A program made the translations under genes and the position numbers. Below are positions 48,921 to 58,571 of a DNA stretch of 64,000 nt, one piece after another (positions within the stretch are counted from its first letter, which is position 1; each line of letters opens with the position of its first letter). The stretch is from Armatimonadota bacterium (GTDB lineage Bacteria; Armatimonadota; Fimbriimonadia; Fimbriimonadales; Fimbriimonadaceae): assembly GCA_037138755.1 (NCBI GenBank), contig JBAXHT010000001.1, positions 95,805-159,804 of the forward strand. Reading direction: 5' to 3'. The notes under the pieces were generated by a model. That model ran no database searches. It worked only from the letters and a program-made list of their open reading frames with translations, and had not been told where the DNA came from.

Positions 48921-51080
48921 ATGGTCGCGGAGCGGAAATTGATGGATGGGTTGAGCGAAACCCTCAAACGGATCTGGGGATTCGAGTCTTTGCGGCCGTT
49001 GCAGCAGGAAGTTGTAGAGTCATCGCTGGCAAACCGGGATGCGGTTGTGGTGATGCCGACCGGCGGAGGAAAGAGTCTCTGCTTTCAACTTCCTGCTTTG
49101 CTTTCGTCGTCGCTTACAGTGGTGATTTCGCCGCTGATTGCGCTGATGAAGGATCAAGTCGATGCGCTTCGGGTTGTGGGAGTTGAAGCGGCGGCACTCA
49201 ACTCTTCGATGGAGGAGGAAGAAGAGGCCGATACTCGGCGTAAGGTTTTGCGCGGGGAAATGCGGTTGCTGTACGTCAGCCCCGAGCGGTTGCTTTTGTC
49301 TTCTACGTTGGATTTATTGCGGCAAGCAAAGGTTGCCCGGTTCGCTGTGGACGAGGCGCACTGCATCAGCGCGTGGGGACACGATTTTCGGCCCGAGTTC
49401 CGCCAGTTGGGGCGGCTCAAAGAGCTGTTTCCAGAGATTCCGGTTCAGGCGTTTACGGCGACTGCGACTCCGCAGGTTCAGCGCGACATTGCAATTCAAC
49501 TGCGGATGGAAAAACCGCGTCGGTTTGTCGGGGTCTTTGATCGTCCCAATCTGACTTACCGGATCGTTGCGAAAGACGACGCGGTTCGGCGGACTGTCGA
49601 GGCCGTGCAGCGCTACCCTGATGAGGGAGTGATTGTTTACTGCCTGTCGCGAAAGGACACCGAGACGATCGCGGGAGCCTTGATCCAGCACGGCATTGAG
49701 GCCGTGGCGTACCACGCAGGGCTTCCAAACGGAACGAGGAAACGGATCAGTGAGGATTTCGCCCAAGAGCGGGCGAACATCATTGTCGCAACCGTGGCAT
49801 TCGGAATGGGGATCGACCGCGCCAACGTCCGGTGCGTGATCCACGAGTGCTTGCCGAAGAGCATGGAAGGTTACCAGCAAGAAACCGGTCGAGCCGGACG
49901 AGATGGGTTGCCCAGCGAGTGTGTGTTGCTGTACAACCACGGCGACATTCTTCGGCTGAAGAGGCTATTGGAGGGCGGTGAAGCCGACCTCATGGCTCAT
50001 CAGCTAAAGCTGTTAGAAGAAGTTCGGAAGTTTGCGACGAGCCACCAGTGCCGGCACAAATCTTTGAGCGAATACTTCGGCCAAGACTATGCGATTGACT
50101 CGGAAGGGTGCGGGGCGTGTGACGTGTGCTTAGGTGGAATGCAGCCGCTCGAAGGGGCAACCGACAAGGCCCATCAGATTCTGCGAACGGTACTCAGTTT
50201 GCGGTCCAAAGCCGGAGTTGCGTTTATCGCGGGAGTTCTCACCGGGTCTCGAGCCAAGAAAATCTCCGATCGGAGCGGGCACCTTGCGGCGGGGTTTGGC
50301 GCATTTGCTTCCGAAGGTGCGGACCGAGTCACTGCATGGGTTCATCAACTACTGGACCTGGGATTGCTCGTAAGCGAAGAGGGCCCATATCCAACGATCT
50401 CGGTGACGCAAGAGGGACGGAATGTTCTTGACAGCGGAGTGGAAGTCGAAATGATCGAAAACTCTGCTCTCGTTCAACCGGCGAAAGCCCGGGCGGCAAA
50501 GGGAGCCATCGAGGTTCCCGGAATGGATCACTCCCTGTTCGAAGTGCTTCGCGCCTGGCGAAAGGAGACGGCGCAACGACTTGCGGTCCCGGCCTACGTG
50601 ATTCTGCACGATGCAACCCTAATGCGGCTGTCGGCGGTTCGACCGTCAACGATTCAAAGGTTAAAGTCGTTGCCTGGGATCGGAGAAAAGCAAGCGACCA
50701 GCTATGGAGACGAGCTTTTGGAACTGATCGCGGCAAGCGGGTTAGCGATGGATCAAGAACTGGTGGTTGTTCCAAAAGAGAAAGTATCCAACCTGCCGGA
50801 CAGCACCAAGAAATACGCCGCGAGTTTCCGAGAGGGCAAGGACCCCGCAGAAGTGGCAAGACTGCACGGGATATCGGAGCGGACGGCTTGGAATCATCTC
50901 GCAACCTGGATTGAGTACGAGAAGCCTGAGACCGTTCGATGGGTATCTGAAGAAGTATTCGCGAAGGTGAAGACGGCGTTGGAAGTGACTAAAGCAGACC
51001 TACTCAAGCCGGTTTTCGAGCACCTCAACGGTGAGGTGCCCTACGAACACATTCAGGTTGTGAGAGCAAGCCTACGGTAA
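48921..51080 (+). CDS. recQ: ATP-dependent DNA helicase RecQ
   Basis: A 719-residue 3'-5' superfamily 2 helicase for recombination and fork repair. SLRPLQQEV, VVMPTGGGKSLCFQLPAL (Walker A), VDEAHCIS (DExH), FTATATPQV and QQETGRAGRDG are the helicase motifs. Zinc cysteines lie in HQCRHKSLSEYF and CGACDVC, an RQC winged helix follows, then an HRDC domain (FEVLRAWRKETAQR) and a C-terminal helix-turn-helix domain (EVARLHGISERTAWNHL). The start could be ATG 48942, which has GGAG 9 nt upstream, whereas 48921 abuts AGAAGG directly. It has a consensus-like promoter. Confidence 0.96.
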   Translation: MVAERKLMDGLSETLKRIWGFESLRPLQQEVVESSLANRDAVVVMPTGGGKSLCFQLPALLSSSLTVVISPLIALMKDQVDALRVVGVEAAALNSSMEEEEEADTRRKVLRGEMRLLYVSPERLLLSSTLDLLRQAKVARFAVDEAHCISAWGHDFRPEFRQLGRLKELFPEIPVQAFTATATPQVQRDIAIQLRMEKPRRFVGVFDRPNLTYRIVAKDDAVRRTVEAVQRYPDEGVIVYCLSRKDTETIAGALIQHGIEAVAYHAGLPNGTRKRISEDFAQERANIIVATVAFGMGIDRANVRCVIHECLPKSMEGYQQETGRAGRDGLPSECVLLYNHGDILRLKRLLEGGEADLMAHQLKLLEEVRKFATSHQCRHKSLSEYFGQDYAIDSEGCGACDVCLGGMQPLEGATDKAHQILRTVLSLRSKAGVAFIAGVLTGSRAKKISDRSGHLAAGFGAFASEGADRVTAWVHQLLDLGLLVSEEGPYPTISVTQEGRNVLDSGVEVEMIENSALVQPAKARAAKGAIEVPGMDHSLFEVLRAWRKETAQRLAVPAYVILHDATLMRLSAVRPSTIQRLKSLPGIGEKQATSYGDELLELIAASGLAMDQELVVVPKEKVSNLPDSTKKYAASFREGKDPAEVARLHGISERTAWNHLATWIEYEKPETVRWVSEEVFAKVKTALEVTKADLLKPVFEHLNGEVPYEHIQVVRASLR

Positions 51081-51989
51081 AACGTTGCCTGCGGCGCGGT
51101 AGATCTCGTACCAGTGTGGTCGGGACAAGGTGATCTTGCACGCTTCGGCGACTTGACGAACACGGTCTGGTGTCGTGGTGCCAAGAACCGTCTGCATCTT
51201 CGCCGGATGCCGCTGGAGCCAGGCGATCGCGAGTCCGGTCGAAGTCACGCCGTATTCCGCTGCCAATGTCGACAAGACCTTGTTCAATTCAGGGAACTTG
51301 GGGTTGTCAACGAAGACGCCTTCGAAGAACCCAAATTGAAATGGCGACCAAGGCTGAATCGTGATTTTTTTGAGACGGCAATAGTCCAAGATCCCGCCGT
51401 CCCGGTCAACCGAAGTCTCCCACTTCATGTTCGCCGCGATTCCTTGATCGATCATGCCGGTGTGCATGATGCTCATCTGCAACTGGTTAGCGTGGAGGTG
51501 CATAGGAAGAGCCGACTGCAGCAGCTCGATCTGGTTAGGAGTTTGGTTACTCACCCCAAAGTGCCGAACCTTACCAGAAGTCACGAGAGTATCGAACGCA
51601 GAAGCAACCTCGTCCGGTTCGACCAGAGTGTCCGGACGGTGAAGGAGCAGGAAGTCCAAATAGTCAGTGTCGAGCCGAGACAGGATTGCATCAACCGACG
51701 ACAAAATGTGTTCCTTGGAAAAGTCGAAGAACCCTTTTCGAATCCCGCACTTGCTCTGGATAACCAACTGAGAACGGGACAACCCGAGACGCTTCACAGA
51801 AGCCGCAAAAACCTCCTCGCACTTCCCACCGCCATAGATGTCGGCATGATCGAAGAAGTCAATTCCGAGGTCAAGCGAAGAGGAAATCAGCTTGTCCAGA
51901 TCCCCGTTCGCCATCCCTCCGATGCGCATACAGCCAATGGAAACCTCCGAAGCCATCACCCCCGAAGTGCCGATCTCAATTCGATTCAT
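51072..51989 (-). CDS. Aldo/keto reductase (YdhF-like)
   Basis: A 305-residue NADP(H)-dependent TIM barrel. The catalytic set is visible: Asp/Tyr in DFFDHADIYGGGKCEE, Lys in LVIQSKCGI and His in DFLLLHRPDTLVE. TIQPWSPFQ and TVLGTTTPDRVRQ form the cofactor end. It resembles E. coli YdhF. Its start overlaps the stop of the GH29 fucosidase (ATGA), so it is the distal gene of a GH67-GH29-AKR unit and may reduce a released sugar. It overlaps recQ tail to tail by 9 bases. Confidence 0.87.
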   Translation of the reverse strand: MNRIEIGTSGVMASEVSIGCMRIGGMANGDLDKLISSSLDLGIDFFDHADIYGGGKCEEVFAASVKRLGLSRSQLVIQSKCGIRKGFFDFSKEHILSSVDAILSRLDTDYLDFLLLHRPDTLVEPDEVASAFDTLVTSGKVRHFGVSNQTPNQIELLQSALPMHLHANQLQMSIMHTGMIDQGIAANMKWETSVDRDGGILDYCRLKKITIQPWSPFQFGFFEGVFVDNPKFPELNKVLSTLAAEYGVTSTGLAIAWLQRHPAKMQTVLGTTTPDRVRQVAEACKITLSRPHWYEIYRAAGNVLP

Positions 51990-53026
51990 CGCGGCGAGTC
52001 TACTAGAATCTGACCAACCTTCTCCAAAATCGCAGAATGTTCGGGATGGATTCGCCCGTCGGGCGTCGGTCCGATTCCGAGTAAGAAGTTGCCGCCTCGT
52101 TCGTTAGTAAATCGAATCTCGTCTACGACTGTCTCGGCGGATTTGGCTGTCTGACCTTCGACGTATTTCCAATCAGGACAGAGTGGCAAGCAGGCTTCCC
52201 AGGTAGAAGGCAGGGCTTCGGCAGGTATCTCACGCTCGGGCGTCACGAAGTCCTCGAATTCGTCGCCGACGGCGCGGTTCGCGACGATCAGCCCCGGCTG
52301 CAACGTGCGAGCCATGGTGACCAGCTCCGCCATGCGAATGTCTTCTTTGGCTCGGACCCAACCACCGTCTAGCCAGAGGATATCGACGGGGCCGTAGTTG
52401 GCCATCAGCTCTCGAATCTGCTCGTGGGTGAAAGATACGAACTTCTCCCATTTTTCGGGGTCGTCAACTGTATTCGCACGTTGCGAAGTAGGATTCAAGG
52501 CCGGGTCCCAATAGTGCTTGCAGTGCCAATCTGGCTTCGAAAAGTACACCGAAATCGCTATGCCAGCCCTGCGGCAGGCATCGAACAGTTCACGGGTTAC
52601 GTCTCGGTCGAACGGGCAGACTGAGCCAGTGATTTTGTAATCCGTCGTGGCCGTATCCCACATGCAAAAGCCGTCGTGGTGCTTCGTGGTGAAGCAGACG
52701 TACTTCGCTCCAGCAGCGACGAACGCCGCTACCCACTCGTTAGCATCGAACTTAGTCGGGTTAAACGTTCCGGGCAACGCCCAATAGTCGGCTTGGTAGC
52801 GGGCTAAATCGCGATCCCGTTCGACCCAAGACTTGATCTCGTCGCGCCGCGACCACTCGCAGTCCTGCACCAGAGTCCAACTCTCGCAGCAGTCCCACTG
52901 CGAATACGGCCCCCAATGAACAATGATCCCGAACTTCAGCGACCGAAACCACTCAAGCCGACCCTCCAACCACTCCGGCTTCTCGTACTTCTGGTCCTTC
53001 GTGTAGCTAACGACGTCTTCTCTCAT
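51986..53026 (-). CDS. Alpha-L-fucosidase (GH29)
   Basis: A 346-residue GH29 enzyme. WFRSLKFGIIVHWGPYS is the family N-terminal signature, FTTKHHDGFCMWDT the His-rich substrate site, and PVDILWLDGGW holds the Asp nucleophile. GRGGNFLLGIGPTPDGRI-type ending (RGGNFLLGIGPTPDGRIHPE) is conserved. No signal peptide when started at the ATG at 53026; the longer frame would run into the GH67 gene. It lies 2 bp after the GH67 stop and overlaps the reductase. It probably trims fucose or a related deoxy sugar from oligosaccharides in the cytosol. Confidence 0.92.
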   Translation of the reverse strand: MREDVVSYTKDQKYEKPEWLEGRLEWFRSLKFGIIVHWGPYSQWDCCESWTLVQDCEWSRRDEIKSWVERDRDLARYQADYWALPGTFNPTKFDANEWVAAFVAAGAKYVCFTTKHHDGFCMWDTATTDYKITGSVCPFDRDVTRELFDACRRAGIAISVYFSKPDWHCKHYWDPALNPTSQRANTVDDPEKWEKFVSFTHEQIRELMANYGPVDILWLDGGWVRAKEDIRMAELVTMARTLQPGLIVANRAVGDEFEDFVTPEREIPAEALPSTWEACLPLCPDWKYVEGQTAKSAETVVDEIRFTNERGGNFLLGIGPTPDGRIHPEHSAILEKVGQILVDSPR

Positions 53027-53028
53027 TA

Positions 53029-55140
53029 TTATCCCGTGTGCGTATTCCCTGGCGCATAAGGGTGGGAGATGGATTTGTAGTATTCGAGCGAGTGCTCTGG
53101 AGCATCGAAGCCTTTTGGCAAAGGCAAGCCATTCAAGCTCTGCCAGTAGGCAATCGAAGCATCTCGCCACCACTTGGCTTCCTTGTGCTGAATCTTGAGG
53201 AACTCTGTGACTTGGCCATGGCGAGCGGGGTCGATTTTGGACTTCAGTTTCGCCCATTCATCTTGCATAGAGGCGACTTCGGACACGCCAGAGGTGTATC
53301 GCGAGACGAGCTCCTCCCAGACGGTTTTTCCCGAGCCGAGGCAGTGGGTCCAGGGGACGTGGTGGAACCAGAGGAGCAAGTTGTCGGGGGTGGTTGAGGG
53401 CTTGCCCCAGATCTCCTGCCAGCCTGGCGCATACTGCTTCAAAGTCCCCGCCGCCACCCGATCAAACCCGATTCCATTCTGATTTGCGCGGTGGAAGTAC
53501 ACCGGGTTCCAGTCGGCTCGGCCCAGGTTGTTCACCCAAGGACCGGGGCCGTAGTGATGCCCGGTCGCCATAAGGTGAGTCAGGCCGAGCGGGCCGGTGT
53601 AGTTCACAACCGCCTCTCGTGAGCGCATCATCATCCGGCCAATCGGCTTGGCCACCGCTGGACCAAAGGTCATCCGAGCCCACTCATCAGCGACTCTTTC
53701 GGCACCCAGGGTTGGGTCCCAAGCGAGTCGTCCGAGTGCGTACCAGTTGGCCTGATCGAAGTGAGAACCACACCAGTTTCGATCCGAGCCGATGTTGGAA
53801 ACCCCGGCGATGCCGGTCAAGGTGTCTAAAACCTTCTGTTTGCCAACAAGTCGGGTCGGAGAAGCTAGGGCCTCCTGCCACATGGTTCCAAGATACGCTA
53901 GGTGGGTCGCGAAGCCTAGATATTCCTTTGTCACCTGAACCTCCATAAGCGACGGAGTCTTTTGCAGAGCGCCGAACAAAGGGCTGAATGGCTCGCGAGG
54001 TTGGAAGTCGATAGGACCGTTCTTCACCTGGACGATCACGTTTGGAAGGAACTTTCCGTCCAAAGGCTTGAATTCGTTGTAAGCCTGAGCAGCGCGGTCT
54101 ACCGGAGTTTTGTCGTCATACACAAACGCCCGCCACATGAGGATTCCGCCGTGAAGCCCAAGAGCCTCCGCGATCATGTTTGCCCCGTCGGCGTGTGATC
54201 GTCCGTAGTTCTGGGGTCCCGGTTGGCCTTCAGAGTTGGCTTTGACGACGAATCCGCCAAAGTCATGAATCTCCCCGTAGATCTCGGCGACTTTTTCTTT
54301 CCACCACTGCCTGACTTGGGGATCCTGAGGGTCAGCTGTTTTCAGTCCGCCAAGCTCAATAGGAGCCGAGAAGCGTGCGGTGAGATAGACCTTGATTCCA
54401 TAGGGTCGGAGAGTATCGGCGATCGCTTTGGTTTTGAGGATGTAGTCCGCGCGAAGCACCATGGCGTTTGCGTTGACATTCGTCAAGACCGTCCCATTAA
54501 TACCAATCGAGGCATTTGCCCGGGCGTAGTCGGTGATACGCGGATCAACGTATTCAGGCAGTTTGTGCCAATCCCAAATGGACTGCCCTGCGTAGCCGCG
54601 CTCCACTGAACGGTTCAAGTTATCCCAGTGGTTGAGCAAGCGCAAATTGTAGCGGGGCGCCGAGTAGTACCGCTTTGTTGGAAGCGGCTTTCCGCTTTGC
54701 AACTGGCGAAGGAACCAAAACGAGCCGTACATGACTCCGAGCATCTCGTGTCCCGTAATCACGTGGACTCGCTTACCGTTTATCACCGCTGGCAAATACA
54801 CGAATGCCTCATCGTGCAACGGTCCAAGATCGACATTCAGCTCTCCGATCAGCTGGTTCGACAATGGTGTGCCAATGACAACGGCATCTTGCTTTGTCAA
54901 CTTAGTACCAAGCGGAACCGAGCGTCCAAGCATCGCTTTTAACCCCAATTTGAGTTCAGTGTGCGCCTGTTTCAGGTATTGGCTGGTGGGTAGCTGACAC
55001 ACGATTTGGCTAACCTCCACTCGGTTCGGGACTGACAACAACCCATACCGCATCCAAAGCTCGTACCCATCTTCGGCGAGCAGGGACGACGAGGCGACGG
55101 CAGTTAGCATGAGAATCAAAAGGCGGCGGAGAAACACCAC
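53029..55140 (-). CDS. Alpha-glucuronidase (GH67), exported
   Basis: A ~703-residue enzyme that removes (4-O-methyl) glucuronic acid from xylo-oligosaccharides. GYELWMRYGLL, YGSFWFLRQLQSG, DWHKLPEYVDPRI, GFVVKANSEGQPGPQNYGRS and VKNGPIDFQPREPFSPLFG (catalytic acids) are GH67 signatures. A signal peptide (FLRRLLILMLTAVASSSLLA) argues for export. I choose a GTG at 55140 because the longest frame (TTG at 55194) would overlap the divergent transporter start; GTG 55137 is also possible. TAAAAT lies about 10 nt upstream. It is the first gene of the GH67-GH29-AKR unit. Confidence 0.92.
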   Translation of the reverse strand: MVFLRRLLILMLTAVASSSLLAEDGYELWMRYGLLSVPNRVEVSQIVCQLPTSQYLKQAHTELKLGLKAMLGRSVPLGTKLTKQDAVVIGTPLSNQLIGELNVDLGPLHDEAFVYLPAVINGKRVHVITGHEMLGVMYGSFWFLRQLQSGKPLPTKRYYSAPRYNLRLLNHWDNLNRSVERGYAGQSIWDWHKLPEYVDPRITDYARANASIGINGTVLTNVNANAMVLRADYILKTKAIADTLRPYGIKVYLTARFSAPIELGGLKTADPQDPQVRQWWKEKVAEIYGEIHDFGGFVVKANSEGQPGPQNYGRSHADGANMIAEALGLHGGILMWRAFVYDDKTPVDRAAQAYNEFKPLDGKFLPNVIVQVKNGPIDFQPREPFSPLFGALQKTPSLMEVQVTKEYLGFATHLAYLGTMWQEALASPTRLVGKQKVLDTLTGIAGVSNIGSDRNWCGSHFDQANWYALGRLAWDPTLGAERVADEWARMTFGPAVAKPIGRMMMRSREAVVNYTGPLGLTHLMATGHHYGPGPWVNNLGRADWNPVYFHRANQNGIGFDRVAAGTLKQYAPGWQEIWGKPSTTPDNLLLWFHHVPWTHCLGSGKTVWEELVSRYTSGVSEVASMQDEWAKLKSKIDPARHGQVTEFLKIQHKEAKWWRDASIAYWQSLNGLPLPKGFDAPEHSLEYYKSISHPYAPGNTHTG

Positions 55141-55184
55141 GGACGGCGTGATTTTACGAGAAATCTGATAAGATTTGGCGAATC

Positions 55185-56807
55185 GTGGCAACAAAGGCCT
55201 CCGCTACCCCCACTCGAGTCCGCTGGACAGTCTGCGCACTGCTGTTTTTTGCGACCACGATCAACTACCTCGACCGGCAGCTTTTCTCGAATCTGGTTCC
55301 TTATCTCGAAGATGATCTACGACTCGGACCCGTCGATCTTTCGCTCATCAACGTCAGCTTTCTGATGTCGTACGGACTCGGAATGCTCTTTGTGGGAAGG
55401 CTGATTGATACGTTTGGCACCAAGAAGGGCCTCGGGATTTCGTTCCTTCTGTGGAACGTCTCGGCGATGCTCCACGGGCTGGTGGGCGGGTTCGGCGCAC
55501 TCGCGGTTGTCAGAGCTTATCTGGGAATCACTGAAGCCGCAAACTACCCGGCTTGCGTCAAGACGGTCGGGGAGTGGTTTCCGAAACAGGAGCGCGCGAC
55601 GGCAAATGGTTGGTTCAATGCAGGCTCAAACATCGGGGCCGTACTTGCTCCGATCCTAGCGATCTCACTCGCCGAGGCGGTCGGCTGGAAGGCGTGTTTC
55701 TTCATCCTCGGCGGAGCCGGGCTCACATGGATTTTCTTCTGGCGGCGCTTGTATCACGCGCCGTCTGAACACCCTTCGGTTTCTAACGAAGAACTCGCGT
55801 ACATACGGCAGGATGGCGAGAACGAGTCGGAAAAGATGTCGTACTCAATCCTTTTGGGTCTGAGACCTGTATATGCCGTCGCGATTGCCAAGTGCATCAG
55901 CGAGTCGCCTTGGTGGTTCTATCTCACTTGGCTGCCAAAGTTTCTCTCCGACGAGTTTCATCTCAACGCGACTTTCATGCGGATCGCGATACCGGTTGTG
56001 TATCTCATCGCAGACTTTGGCGCGGTCGGTGGTGGCTGGTTCTCTTCACGTTTGATCCAGAACGGCGTCGAAGTTGGGTTTGCGAGGAAACGGGCAATGC
56101 TGATTTGCGCGCTTTGTGCTCTGCCTGTCATGTCAGTCGGCTGGCTGATTCAAGCTAAGGAAGTCATGGGTATCCCAGCGGTCGCGATTGTGATTCTACT
56201 CGTTGCCATCGCTGCCTCGGCTCACCAAGGGTGGAGTTCGAACCTGTACACAATCATTTCGGACACGGTTCCGAAGTCGGGAGTCGCGATGACGGTCGGC
56301 GTTGCGACCTGTGCCGGAGTTACGGGAGCTTCGATCTTTCAAGTCTTTGTTGGCAAGGCGGTGGAGCTAACGGGTTCCTACTCGGTGTGCTTCATCATCG
56401 CCGGGACCCTTTATTTGTTTGCTCTCTTAGCGCTGCATCTTTTGCTCCCGAAAGTGGAAATGAGCAAGCCTTCCGTCCGAGTTTCTCCGGTGATGGTTGG
56501 CGGGATTGCTCTGGCGCTAGTAGGAGTGTTGGTCGTGCTCCAGACTCAGCTAACAAAACCTCCTTTCCAAACCCAGGGCGACTATGAGGCAAAGATCATT
56601 AGCAAAGGCGGGACGTCCCGTCCGCTGGTAGATGCCAAAGTCGGCTGGATGCGAGCGACCTGGTTCAGACTCAGCGAACCAGGAAAGCCGGACCGGTTCG
56701 AACTCGTGAAGTTTGACGACGCCAGTAGGCCGGTGATTGAAAAGAAGCCAATCAAAGACCTCAAGAAGTATCAGGGCCCGACGATGGCTGAGATCGAGAA
56801 ACTATAG
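55185..56807 (+). CDS. MFS hexuronate-type transporter with C-terminal extension
   Basis: A 540-residue protein. About 12 transmembrane helices (residues ~12-425) of the anion:cation symporter (ExuT/GudP) type. INYLDRQLFSNLVPYLEDDL, GRLIDTFGTKKGLGIS, GITEAANYPACVKTVGEWFP and WFYLTWLPKFLSDEFHL match hexuronate transporters. Beyond the usual end are a 13th hydrophobic segment (MVGGIALALVGVLVVLQ) and a ~95-residue soluble tail, not typical of the family. It starts with GTG and is divergent from alpha-glucuronidase, the obvious source of its substrate. Confidence 0.9.
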   Translation: MATKASATPTRVRWTVCALLFFATTINYLDRQLFSNLVPYLEDDLRLGPVDLSLINVSFLMSYGLGMLFVGRLIDTFGTKKGLGISFLLWNVSAMLHGLVGGFGALAVVRAYLGITEAANYPACVKTVGEWFPKQERATANGWFNAGSNIGAVLAPILAISLAEAVGWKACFFILGGAGLTWIFFWRRLYHAPSEHPSVSNEELAYIRQDGENESEKMSYSILLGLRPVYAVAIAKCISESPWWFYLTWLPKFLSDEFHLNATFMRIAIPVVYLIADFGAVGGGWFSSRLIQNGVEVGFARKRAMLICALCALPVMSVGWLIQAKEVMGIPAVAIVILLVAIAASAHQGWSSNLYTIISDTVPKSGVAMTVGVATCAGVTGASIFQVFVGKAVELTGSYSVCFIIAGTLYLFALLALHLLLPKVEMSKPSVRVSPVMVGGIALALVGVLVVLQTQLTKPPFQTQGDYEAKIISKGGTSRPLVDAKVGWMRATWFRLSEPGKPDRFELVKFDDASRPVIEKKPIKDLKKYQGPTMAEIEKL

Positions 56808-56882
56808 CGCGCCAAAAACTTCCCACTTTCAACTTCTTCCCTCCAACTCGTTGCGAGGTACCTTCTAACCACCGAGGCTCAT

Positions 56883-58571
56883 ATGTCCACAACACCGTCG
56901 TTGAGTTCCGCCCGCACCGTTCGCGCCCCCCGTGGAACCGAGTTGTCCTGCAAAAGCTGGCTCACCGAAGCTGCCTACCGCATGATCCAGAACAACTTGG
57001 ACCCTGACGTCGCCGAGCGACCGGAGGACCTGGTTGTTTACGGTGGCATCGGCAAAGCCGCTCGGAACTGGGCCTGTTTCGATGCGATTCTTGCCGCTTT
57101 GCAAGAGCTTAACGACGACGAGACTCTCCTTGTACAAAGTGGCAAGCCTGTCGGGGTGGTTCGGACTCACCCAGATGCACCTCGTGTCCTAATTGCAAAC
57201 TCCAACCTCGTGCCGAAATGGGCGACGTGGGAGCATTTCAACGAACTCGACCGGAAGGGCCTCATGATGTATGGGCAGATGACGGCTGGGTCATGGATCT
57301 ACATTGGAACCCAGGGCATCGTGCAAGGGACCTACGAGACATTCATGGAGCTTGGTCGCCAGCACTACGGCGGTGATTGGTCGAACAAATGGATTCTAAC
57401 CGCTGGACTCGGCGGAATGGGCGGTGCTCAACCCCTGGCTGCGGTGATGGCGGGTGCACACTGCATCGTCATCGAGTGTCAGGAGTCGCGCATCGACTTC
57501 CGGCTACGCACACGATATGTTGATCATAAGGCAACTTCAATTGAACAAGCACTGGCGATCATCCAAACTGCGATCGAACCGACTTCGGTTGGGCTGCTCG
57601 GAAACGCCGCCGAGATGATGCCAAAATTTGTTATGCTCGCCAGAAACGGCGGGCCAAAACCCCATGCCGTTACTGATCAGACTTCGGCGCATGACCTCTT
57701 TAATGGCTATCTCCCGGCTGGTTGGACGGTCGATCAGTGGGAAGCACATCGAAAAGGTACCGACGCTGACCGGCTTCTCTTGGTCAAAGACGCCGCCAGG
57801 GGGTGCGCGACTCATGTACGCGCAATGCTCGATTTTCATGAGATGGGAGTTCCGACCATCGACTACGGGAATAACATTCGGCAAGTCGCCTTGGACGAAG
57901 GTGTGTCAAACGCATTCGACTTCCCTGGATTCGTCCCGGCTTGTATCCGACCACTATTCTGCGAAGGCAAGGGTCCCTTCCGTTGGGTTGCACTGAGCGG
58001 CGATCCAGAAGATATCTACAAGACGGACGCAAAGATTCGGTCTCTCTTCCCCCATAACGTACATCTTCACCGCTGGTTAGACCAAGCCCGGGAGCGAATA
58101 TCCTTCCAGGGACTTCCCGCACGCATCTGCTGGCTGGGTCTTGGTGAGCGTCACTTAGCGGGTCTTGCGTTGAACGAAATGGTTCGCACTGGCGAGCTCA
58201 AGGCTCCGATCGTCATCGGCCGGGATCATCTGGACTGCGGCTCTGTAGCCAGCCCGAACCGCGAGACCGAAGCGATGATGGACGGCTCCGATGCGGTTTC
58301 CGACTGGCCGCTTCTGAACGCCATGACTGCGGTAAGCGGGGGTGCGACCTGGGTCAGCCTTCATCACGGAGGCGGGGTCGGGATGGGGTATTCCCAACAC
58401 AGCGGGGTCGTCATCGTCGCAGACGGCTCTGTTGAAGCGGACGAAAGGATCAAGCGGGTGCTTTGGAATGACCCAGCTATGGGCGTCTTCCGGCACTCGG
58501 ACGCTGGTTATCACATCGCGAAAGAGACTGCCCTCAAACAGGAAGTGAAGATTCCCGAGGTGAACCGTTGA
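56883..58571 (+). CDS. hutU: Urocanate hydratase
   Basis: A 562-residue enzyme adding water to urocanate with tightly bound NAD+. [67 protein letters not shown] and [18 protein letters not shown] (catalytic Cys region) are diagnostic. Length is normal. A GAGG ribosome site precedes ATG. It is the first gene of a complete hutU-H-G-I operon; the order hutU before hutH is coupled through a TTGA overlap. No HutC/HutP regulator is visible. Confidence 0.98.
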   Translation: MSTTPSLSSARTVRAPRGTELSCKSWLTEAAYRMIQNNLDPDVAERPEDLVVYGGIGKAARNWACFDAILAALQELNDDETLLVQSGKPVGVVRTHPDAPRVLIANSNLVPKWATWEHFNELDRKGLMMYGQMTAGSWIYIGTQGIVQGTYETFMELGRQHYGGDWSNKWILTAGLGGMGGAQPLAAVMAGAHCIVIECQESRIDFRLRTRYVDHKATSIEQALAIIQTAIEPTSVGLLGNAAEMMPKFVMLARNGGPKPHAVTDQTSAHDLFNGYLPAGWTVDQWEAHRKGTDADRLLLVKDAARGCATHVRAMLDFHEMGVPTIDYGNNIRQVALDEGVSNAFDFPGFVPACIRPLFCEGKGPFRWVALSGDPEDIYKTDAKIRSLFPHNVHLHRWLDQARERISFQGLPARICWLGLGERHLAGLALNEMVRTGELKAPIVIGRDHLDCGSVASPNRETEAMMDGSDAVSDWPLLNAMTAVSGGATWVSLHHGGGVGMGYSQHSGVVIVADGSVEADERIKRVLWNDPAMGVFRHSDAGYHIAKETALKQEVKIPEVNR

